Of a stretch of DNA of 64,000 bases, positions 26,158-35,771 are shown piece by piece. The translations under genes and the position numbers were made by a program. This DNA comes from Idiomarina seosinensis (GTDB taxonomy: Bacteria > Pseudomonadota > Gammaproteobacteria > Enterobacterales > Alteromonadaceae). How positions within the stretch are numbered: position 1 is the stretch's first letter; each line of letters begins with the position of its first letter. The stretch lies in NCBI RefSeq assembly GCF_003987275.1, contig NZ_PIQF01000004.1:62001-126000 (forward strand), in the 5' to 3' direction. Under the pieces are notes generated by a model. The model was not told where the DNA came from, searched no databases, and worked only from the letters and a program-made list of their open reading frames with translations.

Positions 26158-27203
26158 TGAGTGACGTTTCGTTTTTACAACTGGTGGATGCTGCAGCCTG
26201 GGTTAAAGTTCGTGAACACGAAACAAAAATAGGGCAAGCCATACGTTGTCTGGACGTCAAGGGCAGTTACCAGCAAAGCCTTGCCGATGCATGGCAAGAG
26301 GGGCAACGGGTTGCAATCGTCGGTGTCCCGGAGAGTATTGGCGTTAAGGCCAACTTAGGTCGCCCAGGTGCTGAAGGTGGCTGGCAGGCATTTTTACAAA
26401 GCTTTTTGAACTTGCAAAAAACCGGCCTTCTTTCGAGTCATGAGTTGCTGCTTGTCGGTGCTGTCGATTGCACCGATTTGATGCAACAAAGTGAGGCGCT
26501 TGACGTGTCCGATAAGCATCAGCTAGCGGAACTTAGAGCTCTATGTTCACAAGTTGATGCGAGAGTCTCACAAGTTATTCAGCCGCTATTTCAGCAAGGG
26601 TATGATGTTATTTTGATTGGTGGCGGACACAATAATGCCTATCCGCTGCTAACCTCTTTGTACCAATTTAGTGAACAGCCGGTGGCAGCCGTTAACCTTG
26701 ACCCGCACGCCGACTTTCGAGCAATGGAAGGCCGTCATAGCGGCAATGGCTTTAGTTACGCGTATATGGATGGTGCGCTTGAGTATTATCATGTAGTCGG
26801 TCTGCATCCTGGTAAAAACTCTGCTAGTAGTCTGCGTCAGTTAAACGATGCTGGAATGCGCTATCACTCTCTACACCGTTTGTTCGAACGTTCCTTCAGC
26901 GAAGTGATGGATGAGGTTGTGGCGAAAGCGGACTCGTGGCAACGGCCACTAGGTATTGAGTTAGATGTTGATGCGCTAACGGGGGTTCCGGCCAGCGCAA
27001 TAAATTACAGTGGTTTATCGCTGGCGCATGGGTTTCAGTTTGTTAAACGCTTAGCAGAAGTGACAGAGACACGCTATTTGCATTTGGCTGAGGCGGCGCC
27101 GGCACTCTCAAGCACCGGCTTCGAGGAAGGTTTAAAGCAAACCGGTCAAGTTTTATGTGAACTGACTACCGCGTATCTGCATGGGCGTGAACGTCGCCGT
27201 TAA
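26154..27203 (+). CDS. hutG: Arginase-family enzyme, probable formimidoylglutamase
   Basis: The 349-residue protein is a ureohydrolase-fold enzyme. In this context it most likely hydrolyses N-formimino-glutamate to glutamate and formamide, the last step of histidine degradation. Manganese-ligand motifs are visible but unusual: GGGHNNAYP (about residue 156-164) for [13 protein letters not shown] (about 181-189) for DAHxD, and IELDVDAL for Dx[13 protein letters not shown] follows the second motif. It starts inside the rraA stop codon and its 3' end overlaps the convergent hutI by 38 bases. A second ATG at 26157 is an alternative start. Family is secure; substrate is inferred from the hut genes beside it. 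Confidence 0.78.
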   Translation: MMSDVSFLQLVDAAAWVKVREHETKIGQAIRCLDVKGSYQQSLADAWQEGQRVAIVGVPESIGVKANLGRPGAEGGWQAFLQSFLNLQKTGLLSSHELLLVGAVDCTDLMQQSEALDVSDKHQLAELRALCSQVDARVSQVIQPLFQQGYDVILIGGGHNNAYPLLTSLYQFSEQPVAAVNLDPHADFRAMEGRHSGNGFSYAYMDGALEYYHVVGLHPGKNSASSLRQLNDAGMRYHSLHRLFERSFSEVMDEVVAKADSWQRPLGIELDVDALTGVPASAINYSGLSLAHGFQFVKRLAEVTETRYLHLAEAAPALSSTGFEEGLKQTGQVLCELTTAYLHGRERRR

Positions 27204-28392
27204 GCCAAAGTTGAGTCAGTGGGTTAACCCCAAACTGATACGTGAGCTCTGCCGGATCCTGAATATCCCAAAGAGCCAGATTGGCCGTCATGCCCTCCTT
27301 AACCTGACCCATATTAGTTTCGATGCCGAGTGCCTTGGCAGCATTGACTGTTACCCCTCGTAGGCACTCTTCTGGCGTCAAACGAAATAGAGTAGCCCCC
27401 ATTTGCAGCATTAGTGGCAAATTATGAATAGGTGATGAGCCTGGATTAGCATCAGTGGCTAACGCGATTGGCACGCCGTACTGCCGCAACAAGTCGATGG
27501 GCGGTATTTGAGTATCGCGTAAAAAATAAAAAGCCCCTGGCAATAGTACTGCGACCGTCCCGGCCGTTGCCATAGCTTTTACCCCAGCCTCATCCAGTTG
27601 CTCTAAATGATCTGCCGATAAAGCTTGGTAGCGTGCCGCCAGTGCTGCGCCGTTTTGATTAGTAATCTGTTCGGCGTGAAGTTTTATCGGTAAGTTTAAT
27701 TGCTGTGCGGCCTGAAAGACTCTTTCGGTTTGCGCGGGAGTAAAGCCAATGTTTTCGCAAAAGGCGTCGACTGCATCGACTAAGCCTTCATCTGCCAGCG
27801 TCGGCAGAATAGTATTAACAATTTCGTCAATATATCCGTCGGCGTTATCTTTAAACTCAGGTGGTAACGCGTGCGCTGCCAACAGTGTTGTTTTTACTGT
27901 TATTGGCAGACGGGCTGCAATTTCTCTGGCTACCCGCAGTTGTTTACGTTCGTTATTTAAGTCAAGACCGTAACCTGACTTTATCTCGACCGTGCCAACA
28001 CCTTGCGAAATCAAGGCTTTTGCACGCTTCTCGGTGAGTTGTAACAGTTCTTCAAAAGAGGCTTGTCGAGTGGATGTTACGGTACTCGCAATACCACCGC
28101 CGGCTTCCGCAATCTCGGCATAACTTTTACCGTGTAAGCGCTGTGAGAACTCATTAGCCCGAGAGCCAGCCCAGACTAAATGCGTGTGACAGTCGATCAA
28201 AGCCGGGCTCAGCAGTTGCCCCTGACCATCAAAAACATCGGTTGCCGCGGTTGCCGGCGCTTGGTGTTCAGGGCCTGCCCAGTATATTTTCTTCCCCTCA
28301 ATTATGACGACTGCATCATCGATAATGCCGTAGCCTGAGTCTTCCTCAGCCATTGTGGCCAGCCTGATGTTTTCAATTCGTTGCATGGTCAT
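27166..28392 (-). CDS. hutI: Imidazolonepropionase HutI
   Basis: HutI hydrolyses 4-imidazolone-5-propionate to N-formimino-glutamate. With the ATG at 28392 the protein has 408 residues, the family norm; an upstream GTG-type extension would run into the hutC promoter. It is a metal-dependent amidohydrolase: LIDCHTHLVWAG holds the first metal histidines. EIKSGYGLDLNNERKQL, KLHAEQITNQNG, SADHLEQLDEAG and ATDANPGSSP carry the remaining conserved residues. It is divergent from hutC with a HutC-like dyad between them, and overlaps hutG at the 3' end by 38 bases. Confidence 0.95.
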   Translation of the reverse strand: MTMQRIENIRLATMAEEDSGYGIIDDAVVIIEGKKIYWAGPEHQAPATAATDVFDGQGQLLSPALIDCHTHLVWAGSRANEFSQRLHGKSYAEIAEAGGGIASTVTSTRQASFEELLQLTEKRAKALISQGVGTVEIKSGYGLDLNNERKQLRVAREIAARLPITVKTTLLAAHALPPEFKDNADGYIDEIVNTILPTLADEGLVDAVDAFCENIGFTPAQTERVFQAAQQLNLPIKLHAEQITNQNGAALAARYQALSADHLEQLDEAGVKAMATAGTVAVLLPGAFYFLRDTQIPPIDLLRQYGVPIALATDANPGSSPIHNLPLMLQMGATLFRLTPEECLRGVTVNAAKALGIETNMGQVKEGMTANLALWDIQDPAELTYQFGVNPLTQLWLNGDVHAHADTR

Positions 28393-28439
28393 TATTCGGT
28401 TTCTCAAGTGATAACTTAAGCATAGCAACGCCAAGCTGT

Positions 28440-28453
28440 CTTGTATAGACAAT
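28440..28453. promoter_or_regulatory. Candidate HutC operator
   Basis: CTTGTATAGACAAT contains TTGT and ACAA arms separated by four bases, resembling the TTGTATxxACAA-type dyads bound by HutC. It lies between divergent hutI and hutC and overlaps the -35 of the hutC promoter, so HutC could repress itself and both transcripts. Urocanate is the usual inducer. Confidence 0.55.
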
Positions 28454-28469
28454 CTGTTTGTTCTACACT
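28441..28469 (+). promoter_or_regulatory. Sigma-70 promoter of hutC-hutU-hutH
   Basis: TTGTAT (28441-28446) and TACACT (28464-28469) are spaced by 17 bases, just before the hutC start. The -35 is inside the dyad. Confidence 0.55.
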
Positions 28470-28487
28470 CATAGAGGGTCGGCAACA

Positions 28488-29219
28488 GTGGACAGTACCA
28501 TGGCTAAGTTCTCAAGCATTAAGCAACATATTTATCAAAAGATTGAGTCGGGCGAATGGCCCGAAAATCACCCGGTTAGCTCTGAAAACGCCTTGGCGCA
28601 GCAATTTTCTGTGAGTCGTATGACTGCCCGTCGTGCGCTTCAGGAGCTGGCCGATGAGGGATTGGTTATCCGCACACAAGGCTCGGGAACCTTTGTTGCG
28701 CCAATCAAGTCACAAACCTCGTTTATGGCCATCCGTAACATAGCAGATGAAATTCGTAGTCGCGGAAATGATTACCGGGCGAAAGTTCATCATCTAAGAG
28801 TGCAGGACGCCTCTAGTCAGGTTGCCGAGGCTTTAGCTTTAGCGCCCGGATCGACCGTATTGCACTCAACTATAACGCACTATGAGAATGATGTGCCGGT
28901 GCAATTAGAAGAACGTTATGTAAACCCCGAATTGGTACCTGATTATCTTAAGCAGGATTTCACTAAAGTGACGCCCCATGAATATCTATGTGTGGTCACG
29001 CCCCTAACTGAAGCTAGTCACCAAATTGAGGCGATAATGCCCATTACCTCGGTTTGCCAGTTCCTGTCTGTCGATCGGCATGAACCCTGCTTGCGCATTA
29101 TTCGTCGGACCTGGAGCTCTGGTGGTGTTGTTAGCTATGCGTTACTGACGCACCCAGGCTCTCGTTTTAAGCTGGGCGGCCACTTAAATTTTGCCGGAAG
29201 TAGTTCTCAGGTAGTGTAG
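28488..29219 (+). CDS. hutC: Histidine utilization repressor HutC (GntR family)
   Basis: HutC represses hut genes and releases DNA when urocanate binds. I take GTG at 28488 as the start because AGAGGG at 28473-28478 lies nine bases before it, giving 243 residues; ATG at 28500 is the alternative. A GntR winged helix-turn-helix occupies residues about 5-75 ([25 protein letters not shown], then GSGTFVAP). A UTRA ligand-binding domain follows, as in the HutC subfamily. hutU begins 16 bases after its stop, so regulator and enzymes share a transcript. Confidence 0.92.
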   Translation: MDSTMAKFSSIKQHIYQKIESGEWPENHPVSSENALAQQFSVSRMTARRALQELADEGLVIRTQGSGTFVAPIKSQTSFMAIRNIADEIRSRGNDYRAKVHHLRVQDASSQVAEALALAPGSTVLHSTITHYENDVPVQLEERYVNPELVPDYLKQDFTKVTPHEYLCVVTPLTEASHQIEAIMPITSVCQFLSVDRHEPCLRIIRRTWSSGGVVSYALLTHPGSRFKLGGHLNFAGSSSQVV

Positions 29220-29235
29220 TAATAAGGAGATAGTA

Positions 29236-30912
29236 ATGACTCATCAGCGACTGGATAAATCACGTAAAATCAAGGCAGACCATGGTACTCAACTGACTAC
29301 CGCAAACTGGCAAATAGAAGCTGCTAAACGAATGCTCATGAACAACCTTGATGATGAGGTGGCTGAGCATCCGCAGGCCTTGGTGGTTTATGGCGGTATC
29401 GGTCGTGCTGCGCGTAATTGGCCATGTTACGACAAAATAATTGAGACGCTGGAACGACTACAGCCGAATCAGTCATTACTTATTCAGTCCGGTAAGCCAG
29501 TCGGAGTGTTCCCGACCCACGAAGACGCGCCGCGAGTTCTTATTGCTAACTCTAACCTGGTGCCAGAATGGGCTAACTGGGACCACTTTAATGAGCTGGA
29601 TAAAAAAGGCCTGATGATGTACGGCCAAATGACGGCAGGATCGTGGATTTATATTGGCTCGCAAGGGATAGTGCAAGGCACTTATGAAACATTTGGTGCG
29701 GTGTCACGTCAGCACTTTGATGGTAACGCCAGTGGCAAGTGGGTGTTAACGGGTGGTTTAGGCGGCATGGGCGGCGCGCAACCGTTGGCAGCAACCATGG
29801 CGGGTTTTTCAATGCTGGCCGTTGAGTGCGATGAAACACGCATAGACTTTCGCCAGCGCACCGGTTATGTCGACCACAAGGCGACGGATCTTGACCAAGC
29901 TCTGCAACTGCTTGATGAGGCTAAAGCAGCCGGTACAGCGACCTCGGTCGGTTTATTGGGTAACGCGGCTGATGTATACGCTGAATTGCAAAAACGTGGC
30001 ATTGTACCGGATGTCGTTACTGATCAAACTTCTGCTCACGATCCATTACATGGCTATCTGCCGCAGGGCTGGACGCTGAGTCAATATCGACAGCAGCAAC
30101 AAGAGCAACCTAACGAAACAGTTGCCGCTGCTAAGCAGTCAATGGCAGTGCAAGTGCGGGCTATGTTGCATTTTCAGCAGCAAGGTTCTGCTGTGCTTGA
30201 TTACGGTAATAATATTCGACAAATGGCTAAAGATGTTGGTGTCGATAATGCGTTCGACTTTCCCGGGTTTGTCCCTGCCTACATTCGACCGTTATTCTGT
30301 GAGGGAATTGGTCCATTCCGCTGGGTTGCATTGTCTGGAGATCCCGAAGATATTTATAAAACTGATGAAAAAGTAAAACAATTAATTCCGGATAATCCTC
30401 ACCTGCATAACTGGCTGGATATGGCCAGGCAGCGGATTTCGTTCCAGGGCTTACCTGCGCGAATTTGCTGGATTGGCCTAAAAGACCGAGCGCGAATTGC
30501 TAAGGCTTTTAACGACATGGTGAAAACTGGAGAGTTAAAAGCTCCAGTCGTTATTGGTCGCGACCATTTAGACTCCGGATCGGTCGCCAGTCCAAACCGA
30601 GAAACTGAAAGTATGATGGACGGTTCCGATGCTGTCTCCGACTGGCCTCTATTAAATGCGCTATTAAACACTGCTGGTGGTGCAACCTGGGTTAGCCTGC
30701 ACCATGGTGGCGGCGTCGGCATGGGCTACTCACAGCACGCCGGTGTTGTGATTGTAGCGGATGGCACAGAGGCTGCGGGTGAACGGATTAGCCGCGTGCT
30801 CTGGAACGACCCGGGAACCGGTGTTATGCGGCATGCCGATGCCGGCTACGATATTGCCAAACAATGTGCACAAGAACAGGGGCTGGATTTGCCCATGTTG
30901 GAAAACCAGTAA
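29236..30912 (+). CDS. hutU: Urocanate hydratase HutU
   Basis: HutU converts urocanate to imidazolonepropionate using tightly bound NAD as an electrophile. The 558-residue protein matches the family length. [11 protein letters not shown] is the NAD-binding glycine loop, [13 protein letters not shown] follows, [16 protein letters not shown] carries conserved active-site residues, and [14 protein letters not shown] and [15 protein letters not shown] are signature stretches. It has a good GGAG ribosome binding site and is followed by hutH after nine bases. Identity is secure. Confidence 0.98.
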   Translation: MTHQRLDKSRKIKADHGTQLTTANWQIEAAKRMLMNNLDDEVAEHPQALVVYGGIGRAARNWPCYDKIIETLERLQPNQSLLIQSGKPVGVFPTHEDAPRVLIANSNLVPEWANWDHFNELDKKGLMMYGQMTAGSWIYIGSQGIVQGTYETFGAVSRQHFDGNASGKWVLTGGLGGMGGAQPLAATMAGFSMLAVECDETRIDFRQRTGYVDHKATDLDQALQLLDEAKAAGTATSVGLLGNAADVYAELQKRGIVPDVVTDQTSAHDPLHGYLPQGWTLSQYRQQQQEQPNETVAAAKQSMAVQVRAMLHFQQQGSAVLDYGNNIRQMAKDVGVDNAFDFPGFVPAYIRPLFCEGIGPFRWVALSGDPEDIYKTDEKVKQLIPDNPHLHNWLDMARQRISFQGLPARICWIGLKDRARIAKAFNDMVKTGELKAPVVIGRDHLDSGSVASPNRETESMMDGSDAVSDWPLLNALLNTAGGATWVSLHHGGGVGMGYSQHAGVVIVADGTEAAGERISRVLWNDPGTGVMRHADAGYDIAKQCAQEQGLDLPMLENQ

Positions 30913-30921
30913 GGAGTTGTT

Positions 30922-32451
30922 ATGAGTAGTTTTCCATTAAACCCAGGTCAGCTAAGCCTGGAAGAGCTGCGCCAATGGTACTTCACGGCACCCCAGCTGG
31001 AGTTAAGTGAGCAGGCTATTAGTGATATTGATAAGTCGGCTGAGACCGTACAGAAGGTGCTGGAACGGGGACAGGTTGTCTATGGTATTAATACCGGCTT
31101 TGGACTGCTGGCAAATACTCGAATACCACCTGAACGCTTAACGGACCTGCAGCGGCGTATCGTGTTATCGCATTCGGTAGGCACCGGGGAGCTGCTGAGT
31201 GACTCCGTTGTTCGATTAATGCTGCTGTTAAAAGTAAACTCCTTGTCACGTGGTTTTTCCGGTGTACGGTTAAAGTTAATCAATGCCTTGGTAGCGTTAT
31301 TAAATAATCAAGTTTACCCTTGTGTACCGAGTAAAGGTTCGGTAGGCGCCTCGGGCGACTTAGCCCCACTGGCGCATATGGTATTGCCGTTATTAGGTGA
31401 GGGCGAGGTCCGGGTTAATGGTGAAATTCTACCGGCTACAGAAGGGCTCAAAAAAGCCGGCCTGGAACCGTTTGAGCTTGCCCCTAAAGAGGGCCTGGCC
31501 TTATTGAACGGGACGCAAGCGTCAACGGCGCTGGCACTGGCTGGTCTATTCAAGATTGAACGAGTTTTCCATAGTGCATTATATGTAGGGGCTATGTCGG
31601 TCGAAGCCGCCATGGGCTCTCGCTCACCGTTCGACGCTCGTATTCATCAGGTACGCGGTCAGCTGGGGCAACAGCAAGTTGCAGCTGCCTTCCGTGATAT
31701 TTTGACTGAGAGCTCTGAAATCGCCCAAGAGCATGAGAACTGTGAAAAAGTACAGGATCCTTACTCGTTGCGTTGCCAACCGCAAGTGATGGGCGCTGTG
31801 TATGATCAATTAAAACACGCCGCTGGTATTTTGGAGCGGGAAGCCAATGGTGTAACGGATAACCCGCTGGTGTTTAGTGACGAGCAGGATATTTTGTCGG
31901 GTGGTAACTTTCATGCAGAACCGGTTGCTCTGGCTGCCGATGCTATTGCGATAGCAGCTAGTGAAATAGGTTCAATTTCTGAACGCCGCGGCGCACTGCT
32001 GATTGATAAACATCTGAGTAATTTACCACCCTTTTTGGTCGATGACGGCGGTGTCAATTCAGGCTTTATGATGGCACAGGTAACGGCTGCGGCTCTTGCA
32101 TCAGAAAACAAAAGTCTGGCGCACCCGGCGTCGGTGGATAGCATTCCGACGTCTGCTAACCAGGAAGACCACGTGTCGATGGCAACTTTTGCTGCGCGGC
32201 GGCTAACTGATATCGCTGATAATATTGCTGACATTGTTGCTATTGAATGGCTTGAAGCTGCTCAGGGAATCGATTTTAGGCGGCCGTTAAAAGCATCTGA
32301 GAAGATAGAGCAAGCTTATCAGTGTTTGCGTGACGCTGTGCCATTTTACGCCGAGGATCGTTACTTCGCTCCGGATATCAAAGCTGCCAGTCAGCTAATA
32401 AAAAGCGGAGCCCTGGGAATGACGTTGGCAGACTTTACACCGCTAACATAA
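30922..32451 (+). CDS. hutH: Histidine ammonia-lyase HutH
   Basis: HutH removes ammonia from histidine to give urocanate, the first step of the pathway. The 509-residue protein contains the Ala-Ser-Gly triad (residues 143-145, in [11 protein letters not shown]) that cyclises to the MIO prosthetic group. It also has YGINTGFG near the N-terminus, [12 protein letters not shown], and [14 protein letters not shown]. Length matches Pseudomonas HutH (510). It is the last gene of the hutC-hutU-hutH unit, ending 10 bases from the stop of the convergent fabY. No strong terminator is visible in that small gap. Confidence 0.98.
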   Translation: MSSFPLNPGQLSLEELRQWYFTAPQLELSEQAISDIDKSAETVQKVLERGQVVYGINTGFGLLANTRIPPERLTDLQRRIVLSHSVGTGELLSDSVVRLMLLLKVNSLSRGFSGVRLKLINALVALLNNQVYPCVPSKGSVGASGDLAPLAHMVLPLLGEGEVRVNGEILPATEGLKKAGLEPFELAPKEGLALLNGTQASTALALAGLFKIERVFHSALYVGAMSVEAAMGSRSPFDARIHQVRGQLGQQQVAAAFRDILTESSEIAQEHENCEKVQDPYSLRCQPQVMGAVYDQLKHAAGILEREANGVTDNPLVFSDEQDILSGGNFHAEPVALAADAIAIAASEIGSISERRGALLIDKHLSNLPPFLVDDGGVNSGFMMAQVTAAALASENKSLAHPASVDSIPTSANQEDHVSMATFAARRLTDIADNIADIVAIEWLEAAQGIDFRRPLKASEKIEQAYQCLRDAVPFYAEDRYFAPDIKAASQLIKSGALGMTLADFTPLT

Positions 32452-32461
32452 AACCACTCGG

Positions 32462-33370
32462 TTATTTTTTGTCACGGTTAGCAAGTATCACGAAGCGGCC
32501 GGTAAACTCTGCTACCGGCTGCTCGTCATCTAAAATTTGTGACTTCAACATTAAGCGGGCATTTTTGCCCTCTTTTAGCGCCGAGAAATCGCCCGTTACA
32601 TCACTCAGCCGCGCAATACCGCGTGGCTCTTGAGTAACTGGCTTATGATAATGAATATTGCCGTCACCTAATACAACTGAGCCATCCAAACCTCTCTCCA
32701 GCAGCTGCAAATGCAAAAGCCCCCAACAAGTTAATGTTCCCAGAGAGTAAATGCTTCCTGCGAACATGGTGCCATGCACATTAATATTGCGTGACAATAC
32801 GGCTCTGGTCTCAAACATGCGGCCCGTATATTGCTGGATTTTAATGCCCATGGCGTCAGATATAGGAATCTCTTGTTGCCAGGTCTGCTGCAGTTCGGCA
32901 CACCATTCGGGCCGATAGATAATGCGATTTTTTTCACTAAACGACTTACGCAATTGGTGTTCAGCCATCGGATTATTTACGGTATCGGCCTCTTCGGCAA
33001 CCTGGTAACCACATTTTTTATAAAAGCCAATCGTATTATCGCGGGAGTTAATCACTACGTGCTGCGCGCCATCGTTGCGAGCCGCCAGCTCCAACGCGTA
33101 AATAATTGCAACGCCGTGTCCTTCACCCCGATATTCAGGAGCGACAGCCATAAACCTAATTTGTGCTTCTTCCGGGCTATTAAAGTGCAGTCTGCCAACA
33201 GCCACCGCCTCGCCCGCTTCATTGATGACCATACGATGATGACCGACTTGGTCATAAGCGTCTTGCTCCGACCCGAGAGGGCGTTGAAACGGCTCGCGCA
33301 GCACCCGCCAGCGTAAATGATAGTATTTCTGCAGTTGCTGCTCGGTTTCAGGGGTAATGACTTTGTACAT
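32462..33370 (-). CDS. fabY: GNAT acetyltransferase fused to thioesterase-like domain (FabY/YiiD type)
   Basis: The 302-residue protein joins an N-terminal GNAT domain (residues about 1-145, with VAPEYRGEGHGVAIIYALE as the acyl-CoA loop) to a C-terminal hotdog thioesterase-like domain (about 155-300, with NVHGTMFAGSIYSLGTL). E. coli YiiD/FabY has the same two-domain layout (329 residues) and is tied to initiation of fatty acid synthesis. Gene order yihY-dtd-fabY is also the E. coli order. The start ATG overlaps the dtd stop by one base. Domain calls are confident; enzymatic role is transferred from the E. coli relative. Confidence 0.85.
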   Translation of the reverse strand: MYKVITPETEQQLQKYYHLRWRVLREPFQRPLGSEQDAYDQVGHHRMVINEAGEAVAVGRLHFNSPEEAQIRFMAVAPEYRGEGHGVAIIYALELAARNDGAQHVVINSRDNTIGFYKKCGYQVAEEADTVNNPMAEHQLRKSFSEKNRIIYRPEWCAELQQTWQQEIPISDAMGIKIQQYTGRMFETRAVLSRNINVHGTMFAGSIYSLGTLTCWGLLHLQLLERGLDGSVVLGDGNIHYHKPVTQEPRGIARLSDVTGDFSALKEGKNARLMLKSQILDDEQPVAEFTGRFVILANRDKK

Positions 33371-33810
33371 TAATCCACCCTTAATTCGAAAGTAACGGGC
33401 CCATCATTGGTCAGCGAGACTTGCATGTCGGCTCCAAACTGGCCAGTTGCTACTGGCACCCCTAATTGTTCCAGTTCCTTGCAAAACGTTAGATATAATT
33501 GTTCCGCCTGGTCGGGGGTGGCTGCGCACGAAAAACTGGGACGACGACCTTTGCGAGTGTCAGCGGCCAGCGTGAACTGTGAGACGACCAGAGCCGATAA
33601 ACGTTTATCGAGTAGGCTGAGGTTCATTTTATCGTTGGCGTCGGCAAAGATACGGTAATTAGCGACGCGTTCAGCTAACTTACGAGCTCCTGCTTCGGTA
33701 TCCTGATGCTCGACCCCAAGTAAAATCAGCAAGCCACTGCTAATTTCACCCACTGTGTTTTGTGCAACGGTGACTTTTGCGTTTGTTACTCGTTGAATCA
33801 ATCCAATCAT
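33370..33810 (-). CDS. dtd: D-aminoacyl-tRNA deacylase Dtd
   Basis: Dtd hydrolyses D-aminoacyl-tRNAs to recycle tRNAs mischarged with D-amino acids. The ATG at 33810 gives [15 protein letters not shown] and 146 residues, the family length; upstream in-frame codons overlap yihY and match nothing. The catalytic-type [17 protein letters not shown] (about residues 78-94) and the C-terminal [13 protein letters not shown] with the conserved NxGPVT variant are present. It starts four bases after the yihY stop and overlaps fabY by one base. Confidence 0.96.
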   Translation of the reverse strand: MIGLIQRVTNAKVTVAQNTVGEISSGLLILLGVEHQDTEAGARKLAERVANYRIFADANDKMNLSLLDKRLSALVVSQFTLAADTRKGRRPSFSCAATPDQAEQLYLTFCKELEQLGVPVATGQFGADMQVSLTNDGPVTFELRVD

Positions 33811-33814
33811 AAGG

Positions 33815-34660
33815 CTATTCGGCTCGCTTTTTCTTGCGTAGGTACTGGTATTCTTCAAGGCTAACGGTAAGTTCGGCTCCTGATAACACAATGGTCCAGG
33901 ACAAATAAATCCAAACCAACAGGATAGGAATTGTCGCTAATGCGCCATAGATTGCCTGATAGGTTGGAAAGTAGGTGATGTACAGAGAGAACACCTGTTT
34001 ACCCAGCTCGAACAGAATAGCAGCTATACCCGCGCCGAATGCCGCATGACGGAAGCGGACAGTTCGGTTAGGAACTAACTGGTACAACAGTACGAATGCA
34101 ATAAAGCTAGTAATCACCGGGACAAGCCATAAGGCAAAACTACGAACCCCTGAAATGTACTCTTCGGCAAACTGAGTGAGTGAAATTAAGTAAGACGTAG
34201 CTGCTAAGCCCGAGCCAATTAGCACCGGGCCAAGGGTCAGGATCATCCAGTATATGGCGAGAGAAACCGTTAGCCGGCGCTTGCTCGTATCGCGCCAAAT
34301 ACTGTTCAGAGTGGAGTCGATCGCCGAGATTAACATCACGGCGACAACGAATAAAAAGGCAATACCAATACCGGTCATTTTAGAAGCGTTCGCGACAAAC
34401 TCGTCAATATAACTTGATAGCTGCTCCCCCGAGGTTGGCAACAAATTAGCGATTAACGCTTCTTCTATGTTGCGTTGCAGCTGCTCAAATACCGGAAACG
34501 CAGAAAAGATGGTAAACATCACCACGATAAGAGGCACCAACGACAGCAGACTGACGTAAGTTAAATGCCCAGCCGTAATATTAATTTTATCCGCCGAGCA
34601 GCGTTGCCCGAAGTACTTAAAAAACTTTACCGAATGATGCGTTGCTTGACGCCAATCCAT
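33815..34660 (-). CDS. yihY: YihY/UPF0761 inner-membrane protein
   Basis: This 281-residue protein has about six membrane helices and belongs to the YihY (formerly called ribonuclease BN) family. The opening [33 protein letters not shown] is typical, with [15 protein letters not shown] near residues 27-41, and so is the [19 protein letters not shown] stretch near the end. The RNase role once assigned to this family was later given to another gene, so function is unknown. It heads a yihY-dtd-fabY operon with minimal spacing. Confidence 0.9.
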   Translation of the reverse strand: MDWRQATHHSVKFFKYFGQRCSADKINITAGHLTYVSLLSLVPLIVVMFTIFSAFPVFEQLQRNIEEALIANLLPTSGEQLSSYIDEFVANASKMTGIGIAFLFVVAVMLISAIDSTLNSIWRDTSKRRLTVSLAIYWMILTLGPVLIGSGLAATSYLISLTQFAEEYISGVRSFALWLVPVITSFIAFVLLYQLVPNRTVRFRHAAFGAGIAAILFELGKQVFSLYITYFPTYQAIYGALATIPILLVWIYLSWTIVLSGAELTVSLEEYQYLRKKKRAE

Positions 34661-34732
34661 ATATCTACCTTGACCTAAAAGCAGCCCAGTTGCGTATTAT
34701 AACGTATCTTATCATGTTGGAGTTTCATCGCC

Positions 34733-35449
34733 ATGGCAATGGTTGTGTTTGGTGCCGCCGGAGGATTGGGGCTGGCGCTCACCGAAAAGTTACACGCGAC
34801 GTACCCTGAACAACAGATTATTGCGATATCGCGCAAGCCGGTTTCTAAAAGGCTCGCTGGCGTTAACTATGTGACAGTCGGCGACTACAGCGACGCAACT
34901 CTTGCTGAGTGGGCTAGCGACTTTAAAAAATCCGGCGGGCAACTGGACGGAGTCATTTCGACGGTTGGTATGCTGCACGATGACAGTACGTTTCCCGAGA
35001 AGCAACTGACTGATATCAACCCCGAGGATTTGGAAAAGCTGTTTCATGTTAACGCGATAACTCCTCTGCTCATTCTAAAACACTGCCAGACCCTTTTTGA
35101 TAAAAAACAGGCGGCTTTTTTTGTACAGTTATCGGCAAAAGTAGGGAGTATCGAGGACAACTATCTGGGTGGATGGTATAGCTACAGAGCGTCTAAGGCG
35201 GCACTCAATATGTTATTAAAAACGGCTTCGATTGAGCTCAAAAGGTCACATAAACAGTTGATTGTCGCAGCTATACATCCAGGCACCACCGATACTGGGC
35301 TGTCAAAACCGTTTCAAAAACGTGTCCCCAAGGATAAACTTTATTCGGCTGAACAGTCTGCAGAGCGAATTCTCTCGGTCATTCGTGAACTTGAGCCTGC
35401 ACAATCTGGCAGTTTGTTTCATTGGGATGGGACGCGCTTGCCTTATTAA
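34733..35449 (+). CDS. Short-chain dehydrogenase/reductase
   Basis: The 238-residue protein is a classical-type SDR with a nucleotide-binding FGAAGGLGLAL (residues 6-16), a catalytic serine in QLSAKVGSIEDN and the YRASKAALNML active-site motif (Tyr and Lys). HPGTTDTGLSKPF follows, as in the C-factor (CsgA)-like subgroup. The substrate is unknown. It is transcribed alone, divergent from yihY; a GGAG lies 10 bases before the ATG at 34733, with a second in-frame ATG two codons on. Family is secure, reaction not. Confidence 0.87.
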   Translation: MAMVVFGAAGGLGLALTEKLHATYPEQQIIAISRKPVSKRLAGVNYVTVGDYSDATLAEWASDFKKSGGQLDGVISTVGMLHDDSTFPEKQLTDINPEDLEKLFHVNAITPLLILKHCQTLFDKKQAAFFVQLSAKVGSIEDNYLGGWYSYRASKAALNMLLKTASIELKRSHKQLIVAAIHPGTTDTGLSKPFQKRVPKDKLYSAEQSAERILSVIRELEPAQSGSLFHWDGTRLPY

Positions 35450-35531
35450 AGCACCATTATTTTTGATGACAGCGTTGCTTTTAGGCCGCGACTCGTTCTA
35501 AATTGATAAGAACGCGACCGAGGAGAACCCT

Positions 35532-35771
35532 ATGCTTTATATCTTAGCTATTCTATTACCGCCACTGGCGGTCTTATTTACTGGTAAAATATTCCAGTTT
35601 ATTTTCAATTTAATCTTGGCCGCTGTTGGCATCGTTTTGGCGATATTTACCCTGGGTACCTTCGGGCTGATATATCTACTCGCCATTGTTCACGCGATTA
35701 TTGCGGTTCACAGCTACCGGCAGGATAAGCGCGACGAGCGTCTGGTACGTGCTGTTCGGGGTGACAAATGA
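35532..35771 (+). CDS. Small membrane protein, Pmp3/YqaE-like
   Basis: This 79-residue protein has two to three hydrophobic segments (residues about 3-18, 20-42 and 44-62) and a basic C-terminus. LPPLAVLFTGK near the N-terminus and the hydrophobic pattern resemble the Pmp3/YqaE (UPF0057) family, which affects membrane potential and stress tolerance in yeast and plants. GAGGAG lies seven bases before the ATG. Its stop overlaps the downstream lipoprotein start by four bases, so the two are coupled. The family call is moderate. Confidence 0.65.
   Translation: MLYILAILLPPLAVLFTGKIFQFIFNLILAAVGIVLAIFTLGTFGLIYLLAIVHAIIAVHSYRQDKRDERLVRAVRGDK

Noticed and set aside
32452-32461. Terminator between hutH and fabY
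   Set aside because: Only a four-pair AACC/GGTT stem is possible in this short gap.
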